DNA of 52,262 nucleotides from JBJGXI01 sp045635475 (GCF_045635475.1 NZ_JBJGXI010000039.1:1-52262); one strand, 5' to 3'; numbered from the stretch's first letter, positions 25,322 to 34,781 are shown. The notes: generated by a model not told the origin, from the letters alone. Made by a program: numbers and translations.

Positions 25322-25582
25322 ATGGAGAATCAAGACATCGTTGTTTATATAAGTAATGATTGTAGCCAATGTGACGAATTGGTTTCTCAATTGGATGAAT
25401 GGGGGGTAAAATATCAGCAAAAAAATACTACTGAAAACGCCAATTTCTTGAAGGATTTACAAAAACAAAAAATTTATGCGACACCTGCTGTATTCATTGG
25501 TAATCAAAAAATACTAGGCTTTCAAAAGAACAAACTAAAACAAGAATTAGGAATCCGAAATCATTATTCATATGGCAACTAA
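25322..25582 (+). CDS. Glutaredoxin-like thiol-disulfide protein
   Basis: This 86-residue thioredoxin-fold protein has a CxxC active site (NDCSQCDEL) near residues 14-17 and the cis-proline segment YATPAVFIGNQKILGF. It reduces disulfides or binds an Fe-S cluster; many bacilli use such proteins with bacillithiol or thioredoxin reductase. The start has AAGGAGG 8 bases before the ATG. It stands alone between the divergent GNAT gene and the YppG-like gene. Confidence 0.85.
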   Translation: MENQDIVVYISNDCSQCDELVSQLDEWGVKYQQKNTTENANFLKDLQKQKIYATPAVFIGNQKILGFQKNKLKQELGIRNHYSYGN

Positions 25583-25701
25583 TTACCACAACTATATGCT
25601 CCAGTAACAAAAAACCCTAATTCTGAAATTGAAAGTATTAACCATATTTCCTATAGTGCATAAAGTAGTAGTAAAGGAAATATGGAAAGAGGTGTGTGCA
25701 T

Positions 25702-26094
25702 ATGCCACAAAGAAGAGCGTCATACTTTCAATCACCATACCATCAAAACCCTAATCAATACGCACCGCAAAACTTTCAGCAACAGCCATTTCAACAGCCA
25801 TTTTATTCCGAGCAAGCTTCTCAAGCACAACCAACGCAGGTCGGTGCGACGCCTTATGATCATTTTGCAAAGCCGCAACAGCCTGCCCAATGGAATAACT
25901 ATTTCCAACCAAACGGACAGCAGAGTATGGGCTGGAATCAGAAACCAAATGGAATAATGAATTATTTCCAAGACAAAGAGGGTCAGCTGGACGTCGATAA
26001 GATGCTTGGAACAGTAGGACAGATGGCAAATACGGTGCAACAAGTATCACCATTATTAAAAGGTTTAGGTTCTTTCATGAAAGGTTTTAAATAG
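25702..26094 (+). CDS. YppG-like low-complexity protein
   Basis: This 130-residue protein has an N-terminal half dominated by Gln, Pro, Tyr, Asn and Phe (NFQQQPFQQPF). The C-terminal end is ordered: a predicted amphipathic helix from DVDKMLGTVGQMANTVQQ to the Gly/Phe-rich GLGSFMKGF. This pattern matches YppG/VrrA-like proteins of Bacillaceae, which are conserved but of uncertain role, often linked to the spore or cell surface. ATG at 25702 is preferred because GAGGTG lies 7 bases upstream. Confidence 0.7.
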   Translation: MPQRRASYFQSPYHQNPNQYAPQNFQQQPFQQPFYSEQASQAQPTQVGATPYDHFAKPQQPAQWNNYFQPNGQQSMGWNQKPNGIMNYFQDKEGQLDVDKMLGTVGQMANTVQQVSPLLKGLGSFMKGFK

Positions 26095-26112
26095 GCAATA
26101 TTAGCAGGAGGG

Positions 26113-26146
26113 AATTCCTGTCGTCAAAAAGCGACAGGAATTTTCT
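26113..26146 (+). terminator. Terminator after the YppG-like gene
   Basis: An 11-bp stem AATTCCTGTCG/CGACAGGAATT (26113-26123 with 26132-26142) is followed by a T-rich tail. Confidence 0.85.
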
Positions 26147-26329
26147 TGGTTTTTGCTTGTTATGAAAATTAATCGATTCATAATACTGACCTTAACTATT
26201 CACACCAAAAAATAGTTGGGCAAAGTCGTCAGAGAATTATATGCATGCAAACTGCTTTGTAAACAATTATTAAATTGACGCAATTGGTAATGATAAGCTT
26301 GATAATGTATGAACGGAGGAGGGTAATTT

Positions 26330-27031
26330 ATGATAGGTTGTCTTTGTCTACATGGATTTACTGGTGGGCCATATGAATTATCCCCTATGACTGATTATTT
26401 TAGAAAGAGAACGGATTGGCAAGTTGTAGCCCCTTCACTACCAGGTCATGGAAACGAACTTACTCTAGAAAGAACAACATATAAAAATTGGATAGAAGTC
26501 GCGGAGAATGCTTTGAAGAAATTAATAGAGCAATGCGATAAAATATATATCATTGGTTTTTCAATGGGTGGAATGATTGCGTCCTACCTGGCTGCTAGGT
26601 ACAACGTTAATAAACTAGTACTTTTGTCAACAGCTAGAAAATATCTGAATGTTAGACAGCTAACTGTAGATATGCTTCGATTTGGTAAGGAAGCACTTGC
26701 TGGCGAGTTAGCAGAAGATAAGGTGTTTCAAAGGTATAATGCTAAAAAAGGAAAAATACCGATAAGGGCATTAGTGGAGTTCCAGCGATGTGTTCGATTC
26801 ACAAAGCCTTTTTTGAAGCAGCTAGAATGTCCCGTACTTATCGCGCAAGGATTGCAAGACGGAATTGTGCCATATAAGTCTGCATATGCCTTGAAACAAG
26901 AGATACCAGTAGATTCAGAAGTAATCTTTTTTCATGATTCAAAGCATCACATTTGTTTTTCAGATGAGCGAGACGCGCTTATTCAATCTGTTTATTCCTT
27001 TTTAACACGTGATCAAGATATAGAAAAGTAA
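26330..27031 (+). CDS. Carboxylesterase/lipase, alpha/beta hydrolase
   Basis: This 233-residue cytoplasmic hydrolase is close to the Est30-type carboxylesterases of bacilli. It has CLHGFTGGPYE (oxyanion loop), GFSMGG (nucleophile Ser), ..GLQDGIVP (acid) and SKHHICFSDERD (base His). It likely hydrolyses short-chain acyl esters. GGAGGAGGG lies before the ATG. A hairpin follows and separates it from the convergent DegV gene. Confidence 0.88.
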   Translation: MIGCLCLHGFTGGPYELSPMTDYFRKRTDWQVVAPSLPGHGNELTLERTTYKNWIEVAENALKKLIEQCDKIYIIGFSMGGMIASYLAARYNVNKLVLLSTARKYLNVRQLTVDMLRFGKEALAGELAEDKVFQRYNAKKGKIPIRALVEFQRCVRFTKPFLKQLECPVLIAQGLQDGIVPYKSAYALKQEIPVDSEVIFFHDSKHHICFSDERDALIQSVYSFLTRDQDIEK

Positions 27032-27041
27032 GTGGAAGTAA

Positions 27042-27068
27042 AACAGCTGAACCAATGGCTCAGCTGTT
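27042..27068. terminator. Bidirectional terminator between esterase and degV
   Basis: A 9-bp stem AACAGCTGA/TCAGCTGTT (27042-27050 with 27060-27068) lies between the two convergent stop codons. Confidence 0.7.
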
Positions 27069-27072
27069 CATG

Positions 27073-27945
27073 TTAGTTAGAGTTCAATTTATCTTTGAAA
27101 AAAGCAATAACAAGGCCACCTTCACCAGCATGTGTGGAGATTGCAGGGCCCATTTCAGCTAAAGTAGTCTCCTTAAATGGATATACATTTTTAATTTCTT
27201 GCAATACGTGATTCGCCCAATCCTCTGCATTGCAGTGAGTCATGGCGAGCATTTTGTCTTCGACGTTCTTCGTGTACGATCCGATTTGGTCAATGAACCT
27301 ACGAATTGATTTCTTTTCACCTCGGACTTTTTCGGTAACCTCAATTGTGCCTTCTTCGCTTGCACGCATCAATAACCTAATGTTAAGCGTTTTGACAATT
27401 GCTCCTTTAACCCGGTCAAGTCTGCCGCCACGTACTAGATTTTCTACCGTTTTTAAAACGAATAAGGTAATCGTACTTTCAACTTTTTCATACAGATGAG
27501 TAACTAACTCTTCATAATGATAGCCTTCGTTAGTTTTTTTAATTGCCTCGTCTAAAAGCAAAATCATCCCGCTAGATGCAGTTTTTGTATTAATAACTTC
27601 AATCTTTCTTTCAGGTTCTTCATCGAGAAGCATTTTTTTACCTAGTAGAGCGTGATTATAAGTGCTGCTAATCCCGTCTGAAATCGCCAACAAAATTATT
27701 GGAACTTCCGAGTCGATGCACTTAAATGCCTCATAAAATTCATTTGGACCTGGAGCAGACGAAAGTGGAAAGTCATCAGAGTCTTTAATTTTTTGGTTGA
27801 ATGTCGCTGTATCAATAGTTACTCCGCTTTTATATTGCTCGTTACCGAAGTGGACGTACAGGGGAACAACTTCGATATCATAAGTCTCTTGCATTGTTTT
27901 TGGAATGTCCGCACTGCTATCGGTCATTAGTTTTATCTTCTTCAT
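27073..27945 (-). CDS. DegV family fatty-acid-binding protein
   Basis: This 290-residue protein has the DegV/FakB fold: KLMTDSSADIP at the N-terminus, SSAPGPNEFYEAF, the fatty-acid head-group region ISDGISSTYNHA and a C-terminal STHAGEGGLVIAFF. DegV proteins bind long-chain fatty acids; FakB members deliver them to the kinase FakA for phosphorylation. No fakA gene is in this window. The ribosome binding site is AGGGGAG. It is a single gene. Confidence 0.88.
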   Translation of the reverse strand: MKKIKLMTDSSADIPKTMQETYDIEVVPLYVHFGNEQYKSGVTIDTATFNQKIKDSDDFPLSSAPGPNEFYEAFKCIDSEVPIILLAISDGISSTYNHALLGKKMLLDEEPERKIEVINTKTASSGMILLLDEAIKKTNEGYHYEELVTHLYEKVESTITLFVLKTVENLVRGGRLDRVKGAIVKTLNIRLLMRASEEGTIEVTEKVRGEKKSIRRFIDQIGSYTKNVEDKMLAMTHCNAEDWANHVLQEIKNVYPFKETTLAEMGPAISTHAGEGGLVIAFFKDKLNSN

Positions 27946-28012
27946 GATTTCTCCCCTTTTTTCTATAAAGTTTTCCTTATTATAACATGGGTGAAAGTTG
28001 TCCTAGTTAAAT

Positions 28013-28918
28013 TCATTCCTTTTTAGAAAAGGTCATTTTTAGTTTTTTACTTGTACTAATTATAAATAGAACTAGGCCAAAGATAACAATCATTCCGCCA
28101 AGCCATTGTGTCCAGGTGATTTTTTCTCCTAGTATGTAATAAGCAAGGATAGAAGCCCCGATGGGTTCAAACAATATACTCATTGATATGACGGAAGTGC
28201 TAAGCCATCTTAAAGCCCAATTAAACAAAGTGTGCCCGAGAAATGTAGGGATAATAGCTAATGCTAAAAAGATCCACCAGTCTTGTGCAGGATATCCCGA
28301 GAAAGAATAACCAAGCACGAGGTTATAAATAAAGAGTGTAAACGTACTAATCCCATAAACGATAAATGTGTACGTCATTAAAGATAAACGTTTACGAGCA
28401 TTCTGACCAAATAAGAAATAGGCAGTGATCATTATAGCACCTAACAGCGCGAGAATATCACCGAATAAAGCCATGCCACCAATCTGGAAATCACCCCAAC
28501 CAATGATAATACTTCCGGTAATCGCAATAATCATACTTATAATTGCACCTGCAGCAAATCGTTCTCTGAAAAATATATAGGTGCCAATGAACCCAAAGAT
28601 CGGTTGGAGTGTTACTAACACAACAGAACTGGCAACGGATGTATAATTTAAGGATTCAAACCAGAGAATAAAGTGGAAAGCTAGAAATATCCCTGCGAAT
28701 ATAGATAGAACCCAGTCATGTCTGGAAATAAGTTTGAACTCGCTACGGTATTTGATAAGAACAAAAGGGGCCATAATGGCGAAGGCAAAAAGCAACCGAT
28801 AATTCGCAATAATAGATGCTGGAGTTGCATCAGCCAATTTGACCAGTACAGCAGCAGTTGAAACGGAAATTACTCCTACGATTAGGGCAATGGATGGATG
28901 GAAAGGCGGTCGATTCAC
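28013..28918 (-). CDS. EamA/DMT family transporter
   Basis: This 301-residue membrane protein has ten predicted helices in two EamA repeats (about 10-145 and 155-295). Typical motifs are FHFILWFESLNYTSVASS in repeat 1 and WALRWLSTSVISMSILFEP in repeat 2. It is a probable exporter of metabolites or amino acids; the substrate is unknown. The start is taken as GTG at 28918, with AAGGAG 7 bases upstream, rather than the in-frame ATG at 28939. Confidence 0.85.
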   Translation of the reverse strand: MNRPPFHPSIALIVGVISVSTAAVLVKLADATPASIIANYRLLFAFAIMAPFVLIKYRSEFKLISRHDWVLSIFAGIFLAFHFILWFESLNYTSVASSVVLVTLQPIFGFIGTYIFFRERFAAGAIISMIIAITGSIIIGWGDFQIGGMALFGDILALLGAIMITAYFLFGQNARKRLSLMTYTFIVYGISTFTLFIYNLVLGYSFSGYPAQDWWIFLALAIIPTFLGHTLFNWALRWLSTSVISMSILFEPIGASILAYYILGEKITWTQWLGGMIVIFGLVLFIISTSKKLKMTFSKKE

Positions 28919-29051
28919 GAGACGTCTCCTTCTTAGCAACAGTTTTTTTCTATTCTAACACTCAGATGTTTGAAAATCATTTCTAATACAGGTAGAATTA
29001 AACTAAAGAGTATGATATTATACAATAATCCATTGAACGCTTTGCTCGTAG

Positions 29052-29082
29052 GCCTCTTCCGTGTGTGGAGGAAGGCTTTTTT
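29052..29082 (+). terminator. Terminator-like hairpin in the cshA upstream region
   Basis: GCCT(C)TTCC/GGAAGGC (29052-29060 with 29070-29076) followed by TTTTTT. It is 154 bases before the cshA start and downstream of a TATTATACAAT-rich promoter-like region. It may be an attenuator or the end of a very short RNA. Confidence 0.55.
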
Positions 29083-29236
29083 CACGTTAAAATGTAAGGT
29101 TTTTTAACATAAATTTAGGTTATCTTATATAGAGAGAGGCTTTAAAAAGACTGTGGTGGGGAATTGTGTATAAACACACTGTACTCTTTAACGTGCAACC
29201 GCGTATGAGAATTTTTTAAAGGAGTAGGTATAAAAA

Positions 29237-30715
29237 GTGACAACATTTAGTGAATTAGGTATTTCAAAACCGATTATGAAGGCCTTGGAAAACATGGGCT
29301 TTGAGGAAGCTACGCCAATACAGGAACAAACAATCCCTTTAGGGTTGGCTCAGAAAGACGTTATTGGTCAGGCGCAAACAGGTACAGGTAAAACAGCTGC
29401 CTTTGGTATTCCGATGATTGAAAAGATTGATAAGAACGTGAGGAAGGTCCAAGGACTTGTTGTAGCGCCTACAAGAGAACTGGCTATCCAAGTATCAGAA
29501 GAGATTCACCGTATTGGTAAATATACCGGTGTTAAAACATTACCAGTATATGGTGGTCAACATATGGAGCGACAAATTCGTGCGCTTAAAGATGGTCCTC
29601 ATATTGTAGTGGCAACGCCAGGTAGATTACTGGATCATATTAGAAGAAAAACAATTAACATTAGTAACGTCCATACAGCGGTGCTAGACGAAGCAGACGA
29701 AATGCTTAACATGGGTTTTATCGAGGATATTCGTGATATCTTAAAATCGATTCCTGAGCAAAGACAAACATTATTGTTTTCAGCGACGATGCCTAAGGAA
29801 ATTAGAGATATCGCAGCTACACTGATGAAGAACCCAGAAGAAGTAAAAATAAAATCAAAAGAATTAACGGTGACGAATATCGAGCAATTCTTCGTTGAAG
29901 TACATGAAAAGCAAAAATTTGATACGTTAACGAATTTGTTAGACATTCATGCACCAGAGCTTGCGATTATTTTTGGTCGTACGAAAAAACGTGTAGATGA
30001 AGTGACAGAAGGTCTTCATGCTCGCGGATTTAAAGCAGAAGGAATTCACGGTGATCTAACACAAGGTAAGCGTATGTCAGTGCTTAATAAATTTAAAAGC
30101 GGACGTATTGAAATTTTGGTCGCTACCGATGTAGCTGCACGTGGGTTGGACATTTCTGGCGTGACACACGTATACAATTTCGATATTCCACAAGATCCTG
30201 AAAGCTATGTACACCGTATTGGTCGTACAGGTAGAGCTGGTAAACTGGGCGAAGCAATCTCATTCATAACGCCAAGAGAACTGCCTCACCTTAACTTAAT
30301 TGAAAAAGTAACAAAAGGTAAAATTAAACGACTGCAGGCACCGTCTATGGACGAGGCTAAACGTGGACAACAGCAACTGACGGTAGAAAAACTTGTAGCT
30401 GCGATTGAAAAGAATGATCTAAAAGACTATCGTGAAACAGCTGCAGAATTGTTAGATCAACATGATTCTGTTACCATCGTTTCAGCTGCGTTAAAAATGT
30501 TAACGAAAGAACGACGCAATGCACCTGTAACACTTTCTTCCGTTCAGCCTGTGAGTGTAAAATCGGGATATAAGGGTAAAGATAAAGGCGGCGGCAAGTT
30601 CAGAAACGATAAGCGCAATTTCTCCCGTGGTGGTAAAGGTAAACCGTCACGCAACCGTAAATTTCAAAATAAGCGCGGATCAAATCAGTCGAGCAACAGA
30701 CAACAAAACATCTAA
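29237..30715 (+). CDS. cshA: DEAD-box RNA helicase CshA
   Basis: This 492-residue helicase has a Q motif (ATPIQEQTIP), Walker A AQTGTGKT, VLDEADEM, SAT (LFSATMP), and the C-terminal-domain motifs ARGLDISGVTHV and HRIGRTGRAG. A basic Gly/Arg/Asn-rich tail (about 435-492) fits CshA. CshA works in the RNA degradosome and in ribosome assembly, especially in the cold. The gene order cshA-ydbS-ydbT matches B. subtilis ydbR-ydbS-ydbT, apart from an inserted repeat and ykvI. The start is GTG with AAAGGAG upstream. Confidence 0.93.
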   Translation: MTTFSELGISKPIMKALENMGFEEATPIQEQTIPLGLAQKDVIGQAQTGTGKTAAFGIPMIEKIDKNVRKVQGLVVAPTRELAIQVSEEIHRIGKYTGVKTLPVYGGQHMERQIRALKDGPHIVVATPGRLLDHIRRKTINISNVHTAVLDEADEMLNMGFIEDIRDILKSIPEQRQTLLFSATMPKEIRDIAATLMKNPEEVKIKSKELTVTNIEQFFVEVHEKQKFDTLTNLLDIHAPELAIIFGRTKKRVDEVTEGLHARGFKAEGIHGDLTQGKRMSVLNKFKSGRIEILVATDVAARGLDISGVTHVYNFDIPQDPESYVHRIGRTGRAGKLGEAISFITPRELPHLNLIEKVTKGKIKRLQAPSMDEAKRGQQQLTVEKLVAAIEKNDLKDYRETAAELLDQHDSVTIVSAALKMLTKERRNAPVTLSSVQPVSVKSGYKGKDKGGGKFRNDKRNFSRGGKGKPSRNRKFQNKRGSNQSSNRQQNI

Positions 30716-30730
30716 ATAATTTAAGGAAAG

Positions 30731-30757
30731 GTGTCACATTGTTGTGGCACTTTTTTT
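30731..30757 (+). terminator. Terminator after cshA
   Basis: An 8-bp stem GTGTCACA/TGTGGCAC (30731-30738 with 30743-30750, one G-U pair) followed by seven T. Confidence 0.88.
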
Positions 30758-30802
30758 GTTGTTTATAAAGGCTGTTTGCTGTTGTTATTGTGGCGGATAA
30801 TA

Positions 30803-31153
30803 GCTAAACGCCGTCGTAGTGTAAAACAGGCGCTGTGGAAAAATACGCCCTTTCCGGCGGGGAACGCTCTACTCCTCCTCAATCGCAAAGAGCGCTCTCT
30901 GCGGGGTCTTCAGACTGTTCCTTTCCCGCTGGAGTGGCGTATTTTTCCACAGCTTTGGATAGTTTTCTATAACACACGTTTTATGAAGCGTAGTCCCTAC
31001 ACTTTGACTCCTGCGGGACTAGTGGCATAAGTGAGACCCCGCAGCGCGATAGCGCGAGGAGGCTCACTAGCCCCCCGCGGAAAGCAAAGTGTAGGGACGG
31101 AGCGGTGCACATCTAAGATCGTGAGCACCTACCTACTACGACGCATTTTACTT
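30803..31153. repeat. Composite dispersed repeat, family B, long copy
   Basis: This is a GC-rich island in A/T-rich DNA, bounded by CGTCGTAGTGTAAAA and CTACTACGACGCATTTTAC. Module 1 has an 18-bp perfect inverted repeat (30832-30849 with 30936-30953). Module 2, about 30991-31100, is absent from the copy at 41903 and is itself bounded by AGTCCCTACACTTTG and CAAAGTGTAGGGAC, as if inserted later. A frame across module 1 is shared with the other copy but has no start signals. Confidence 0.75.
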
Positions 31154-31195
31154 CAATTATGAAGTTTGAAAAGTAACTCGTAATGAGCATTAATA

Positions 31196-31225
31196 AAAAG
31201 GGATCCACCTAGGTGGATCCCTTTT
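31196..31225. terminator. Bidirectional terminator downstream of ykvI
   Basis: A perfect 30-bp palindrome (31196-31225) centred on CCTAGG, with A and T runs at its ends. It terminates the minus-strand ykvI gene and can act on the other strand too. Confidence 0.85.
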
Positions 31226-31231
31226 CCATGT

Positions 31232-32293
31232 CTAAGTTAGTGATTCACGCTTAAAAACCCAAGCATAAATAATGCCGATAAGGAGTAGCATGCCCCCATA
31301 ACCTACCGCTGGATATAAATACTCTACCATCGCAGAGAAACCGATTTGACTGACGGCAAAAGCGAGCAATGTCGAAATGATAACGACTGTCTTTTTCTTC
31401 TTTATAAAGTTCAGTCTTGAACCGAATCCGAAAAGATTACCAACTGCAGTTGTATAGACTTCTGCAAATAAGACAACAGCAAAAATCAGTTGGATAACCG
31501 GAGAGATTTGTTCAGCGATCGTAATCATTGGAACCTCTACCTGTGAAGATTCAATAATACTCGTTAAGATACTAAAATTAATTGCTAGTACACCAATGCC
31601 GAGCCCTAATCCTCCTAACAAAGCACCCCAAAATAAGGAGCGATGACTTTTTGCTTGTGCACCTAAAGGGCCGAGAATTGCGATCGCGATAACAAGGTTA
31701 TAGGAAGCGTAGTTTATTGCAGATATAAACCAGTTAGGTGCAGCACCTTCTAGTTCATTGGCAATTTGGATTTCTTCTTGTGTTATCGGGTTACCAATTA
31801 AGCTATATATCGTTATAAATAATACGGATGCAAGCAATACAGGAACCACGTAACTAATCGCATTAATAACACCTGATATGCCTGTTAACACGGTGAGTAA
31901 AGTAATAACTGCCATCACAATCGTTCCAAATAGGGGAGGTATCCCAAACTGTTGTTCAGTTATTGCGCCAGCACCGGCAATCATTGCGGCTAAGGCACCG
32001 AACAGAAAAACAGTGATAATGATATCAATGATCGTTCCAATAATTTTCCCGTTTGTGAAATGAACGATTTGTACATGTGATTGTGCTTGAAGTTTACTTC
32101 CCAACAACAAGATCGAATAGCCAAAAAAGAAAAAAAGGATTGTAGCCAATACAATTCCCCAAATGCCACCGATTCCAAAAGTAGTGAAAAACTGAAATAC
32201 TTCCTGACCTGATGCAAACCCTGCTCCAACAATCGTACCAATGTATGTTGCCGCTATTTTAAATGTATTCACCCCTTTGACAGGTGTACGCAT
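31232..32293 (-). CDS. ykvI: YkvI family membrane protein
   Basis: This 353-residue protein has about ten membrane helices. The N-terminus AATYIGTIVGAGFASGQEVFQFF is the family hallmark (APC-superfamily, sodium-dependent transporter-like). B. subtilis YkvI is uncharacterised. AGGAGGG precedes the ATG. It interrupts the conserved cshA-ydbS order on the opposite strand. Physiological substrate is unknown. Confidence 0.85.
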   Translation of the reverse strand: MRTPVKGVNTFKIAATYIGTIVGAGFASGQEVFQFFTTFGIGGIWGIVLATILFFFFGYSILLLGSKLQAQSHVQIVHFTNGKIIGTIIDIIITVFLFGALAAMIAGAGAITEQQFGIPPLFGTIVMAVITLLTVLTGISGVINAISYVVPVLLASVLFITIYSLIGNPITQEEIQIANELEGAAPNWFISAINYASYNLVIAIAILGPLGAQAKSHRSLFWGALLGGLGLGIGVLAINFSILTSIIESSQVEVPMITIAEQISPVIQLIFAVVLFAEVYTTAVGNLFGFGSRLNFIKKKKTVVIISTLLAFAVSQIGFSAMVEYLYPAVGYGGMLLLIGIIYAWVFKRESLT

Positions 32294-32503
32294 TTAATAC
32301 CCTCCTTTTATTGGTATGATTGCCACCTAAGATGTATTTATGTATCGGAAAGATTCTATTGGTCATAAAGTAAATTTTTGTAATAAATGTTGGGTTTGTC
32401 ATACGTCTATTTCACTAACCATGTTATAGTAAAATTATTGAATCGATTTATTGGTAAAAGTGTATAATTACAAAGTGATTTTTAACCAAAAACAAAAAGG
32501 TTG

Positions 32504-32992
32504 GTGTTTATTCTGAGACAAGCGCCAGAAAATTTTATTGAAAAAGATGCAATTAAAGCATGGAGAATCACGGCACTTATTCCATTTAGTATCATATGGA
32601 TTGTTTTTATCGTACTTACAGTTCTGGCAGCTAAATTTTCATTTTCGCTCTGGATTGTATTAGTTGCATGGGCTGTGTTAGCAATTGTTACTTACTTTTG
32701 CATTATTTTAATTCCTGCAGTTCGATGGAAAAGGTGGAGATACCAAGTATTTGATCAAGAAATCTATATTCAGCATGGTATTATCATCGTGACACGAACA
32801 ATCGTCCCAATGATTCGTGTACAGCATGTCGATACACAACAGGGACCGATATTGAAACGCTTTGACCTAGCTACAGTTACGATATCTACTGCAGCTACCA
32901 CGCATGAAATTCCTGCAGTAAATGAGGGGCAAGCATCTCACTTACGTGACCGTATTTCAGAGTTGGCAAGGGTGGATGAAGATGATGTCTGA
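32504..32992 (+). CDS. ydbS: PH domain-containing protein YdbS
   Basis: This protein of about 160 residues has two membrane helices (about 25-70 in this numbering) and a bacterial PH domain (YQVFDQEIYIQHGIIIVTRTIVPMIRVQHVDT). YdbS and YdbT in B. subtilis form an operon linked to resistance to amylocyclicin-type bacteriocins. The start is uncertain: GTG at 32504 is used, but TTG at 32501 and CTG at 32513 (which best matches homologue length) are possible. It overlaps the next gene. Confidence 0.82.
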   Translation: MFILRQAPENFIEKDAIKAWRITALIPFSIIWIVFIVLTVLAAKFSFSLWIVLVAWAVLAIVTYFCIILIPAVRWKRWRYQVFDQEIYIQHGIIIVTRTIVPMIRVQHVDTQQGPILKRFDLATVTISTAATTHEIPAVNEGQASHLRDRISELARVDEDDV

Positions 32993-34439
32993 ACCAAAAA
33001 GAATGCACCCAGGTGCAATGATTTTGAGCTTCTTCAAAGTTATTAGGGAAATTATCATACCGGCAGGTGTTGGATTTTTTGCTAGTTTTAATAATGTGGA
33101 TTTTTTTGGTGTGTGGTTCCAGGTTTTATATATCGCAGTAATTGCTATTGGAACAATCCTATTTAGTTTCTTAACATGGTATCGCTTTACATACAAAATA
33201 GACGATGATCAAATTAAAATTGAATCAGGAATCATCATTCGAAAAGAGCGCTTTATTTCTAAAAATCGGATCCAATCGATTGATTTAACTGAGGGAATCG
33301 TCCACCGTATATTCGGATTGGTGAAAGTGGAAGTTCAAACCGCTGGTAGTAGCACTTCTGCTGAAGCAGGTTTAAAAGCAGTTAAAAGAGCAGAAGGCGA
33401 AGCGATTAGAGAACAGCTGAAAAATAAAAGTAAAATAGATGAAGTAGAGAATGAATTAGAAGAACCAAGCGAAATAAACGATGAACATGTCGAGCAAGGG
33501 CCTGTTAGAAAGCTCTCCTTTATATACCTATTTATTGCCGCAACTACTTCTGGTGGGATTGGTGTGTTTTTGTCCTTGTTTGCATTATTCGGTTCGCAAA
33601 TCACACAATTTATACCGGAAGAATTTGTTGAGGGTGTTTACGATTGGGCGATTCATTTAAGTATTATTATCATTGTCGTATTAGCAATTTTAATAGCAAT
33701 TGTATTATGGCTCATGGCGATCGCGGGAACTTTTTTAAAATACAGTTTCTTTACTATCAAGAGAAATAATGATGAATTGTTTATTGCTAGAGGTCTGTTA
33801 GAAAGAAAACAACTGACCATTCCTTTAAAGAGAATTCAAGCTGTGCGCATCGAAGAAAATCCATTAAGACAACCATTTGGTTTTGCTACTATCGCAGTTG
33901 AAATTGCTGGTGGGTCTTCAGAGCAAGGGGAAGGATTTTCTACCGTGTTGTTTCCGTTAATAAAGAAAACGGAAATCGAGGCGTTTTTATCTGATTTTCT
34001 TCCTAGCTTTGAACTTACAAAAAAGTGGAAGCCACTTCCGACCCGGTCAATGAGAAGATATTTAATCCGAGCTGTCGCACCTGTGCTTATTGTTCTCACG
34101 CCAGTTAGTTATTTCTTCTTTAGTTATGCGTGGATTGCACTAATCTTTATTTTAGCTGCAGGTCTTCTAGGATGGCATCGTTATCGAGATGCGGGGTATA
34201 CGGTTACAAATAATCAGTTAGCAATCAGAACACGAACCATTAGTCGGGTATCTGTGTTTGCAAATAGAAAAAGAGTGCAAGCATTCGCAACCTCTGCCCA
34301 TTGGTTTCAAGCGAGGAAGCAATTATGTACGCTCGCTTTTTCTGTTGCCTCGCACAGTTCTGGGAAAAAGTTTAAAATCAAGGATATCGACCAGACTGAT
34401 GCAGATACAATTGCAAATTGGTATTCGTTCGAAAAATGA
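32982..34439 (+). CDS. ydbT: PH domain-containing protein YdbT
   Basis: This 485-residue membrane protein has three pairs of helices, each followed by a bPH2 domain: IDDDQIKIESGIIIRKERFIS, NDELFIARGLLERKQLTIPLKR and a third near the C-terminus. A charged insert (about 155-185) lies in the first cytoplasmic loop. It overlaps ydbS by 11 bp, so the two are coupled. GGTGG upstream favours ATG 32982 or 32985. It probably acts with YdbS in the membrane; the mechanism is unknown. Confidence 0.85.
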   Translation: MMSEPKRMHPGAMILSFFKVIREIIIPAGVGFFASFNNVDFFGVWFQVLYIAVIAIGTILFSFLTWYRFTYKIDDDQIKIESGIIIRKERFISKNRIQSIDLTEGIVHRIFGLVKVEVQTAGSSTSAEAGLKAVKRAEGEAIREQLKNKSKIDEVENELEEPSEINDEHVEQGPVRKLSFIYLFIAATTSGGIGVFLSLFALFGSQITQFIPEEFVEGVYDWAIHLSIIIIVVLAILIAIVLWLMAIAGTFLKYSFFTIKRNNDELFIARGLLERKQLTIPLKRIQAVRIEENPLRQPFGFATIAVEIAGGSSEQGEGFSTVLFPLIKKTEIEAFLSDFLPSFELTKKWKPLPTRSMRRYLIRAVAPVLIVLTPVSYFFFSYAWIALIFILAAGLLGWHRYRDAGYTVTNNQLAIRTRTISRVSVFANRKRVQAFATSAHWFQARKQLCTLAFSVASHSSGKKFKIKDIDQTDADTIANWYSFEK

Positions 34440-34466
34440 TTTTGAATTTGCAAGTGCGATGATAAA

Positions 34467-34513
34467 AAATATGGCCATACCATCGTGTTTTTTGCGGTTG
34501 TATGGCCATATTT
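34467..34513. terminator. Hairpin with 14-bp perfect stem after ydbT
   Basis: AAATATGGCCATAC (34467-34480) pairs perfectly with 34500-34513. The 19-base loop contains TTTTTT, while no T run follows the stem, so it is an unusual terminator or a transcript-end stabiliser. From 34514 to 34770 I see only A/T-rich DNA that must hold the ROK promoter. Confidence 0.55.
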
Positions 34514-34781
34514 GAGCAAGTTTATAAAAAAATATTATAAAGTGTAACGGTTCACAAGAAGAATAATGTATAATAAAGTAAATGACTGAACAATCTCAGG
34601 ATCATCTTAAACGGATGAATGAAAAGTCTATAAATCGGATTGTTAATTTATTATCTGTCAATTCCATAATACTAAATAGCTATGCAAGGTAATTATGAAA
34701 TTGACTATTCTAATTTTCAACTTGTAAGCGTTTAATAATCAACTTGGAATAGCATAAGTTTTTGTACTGGAGGTAGAATTG

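Noticed and set aside
30731..31030. A 99-residue frame in the repeat after cshA and a similar 97-residue frame at 41823-42116
   Set aside because: The similarity comes from the shared DNA repeat. Neither has a ribosome binding site, and both run through terminator and hairpin sequence.
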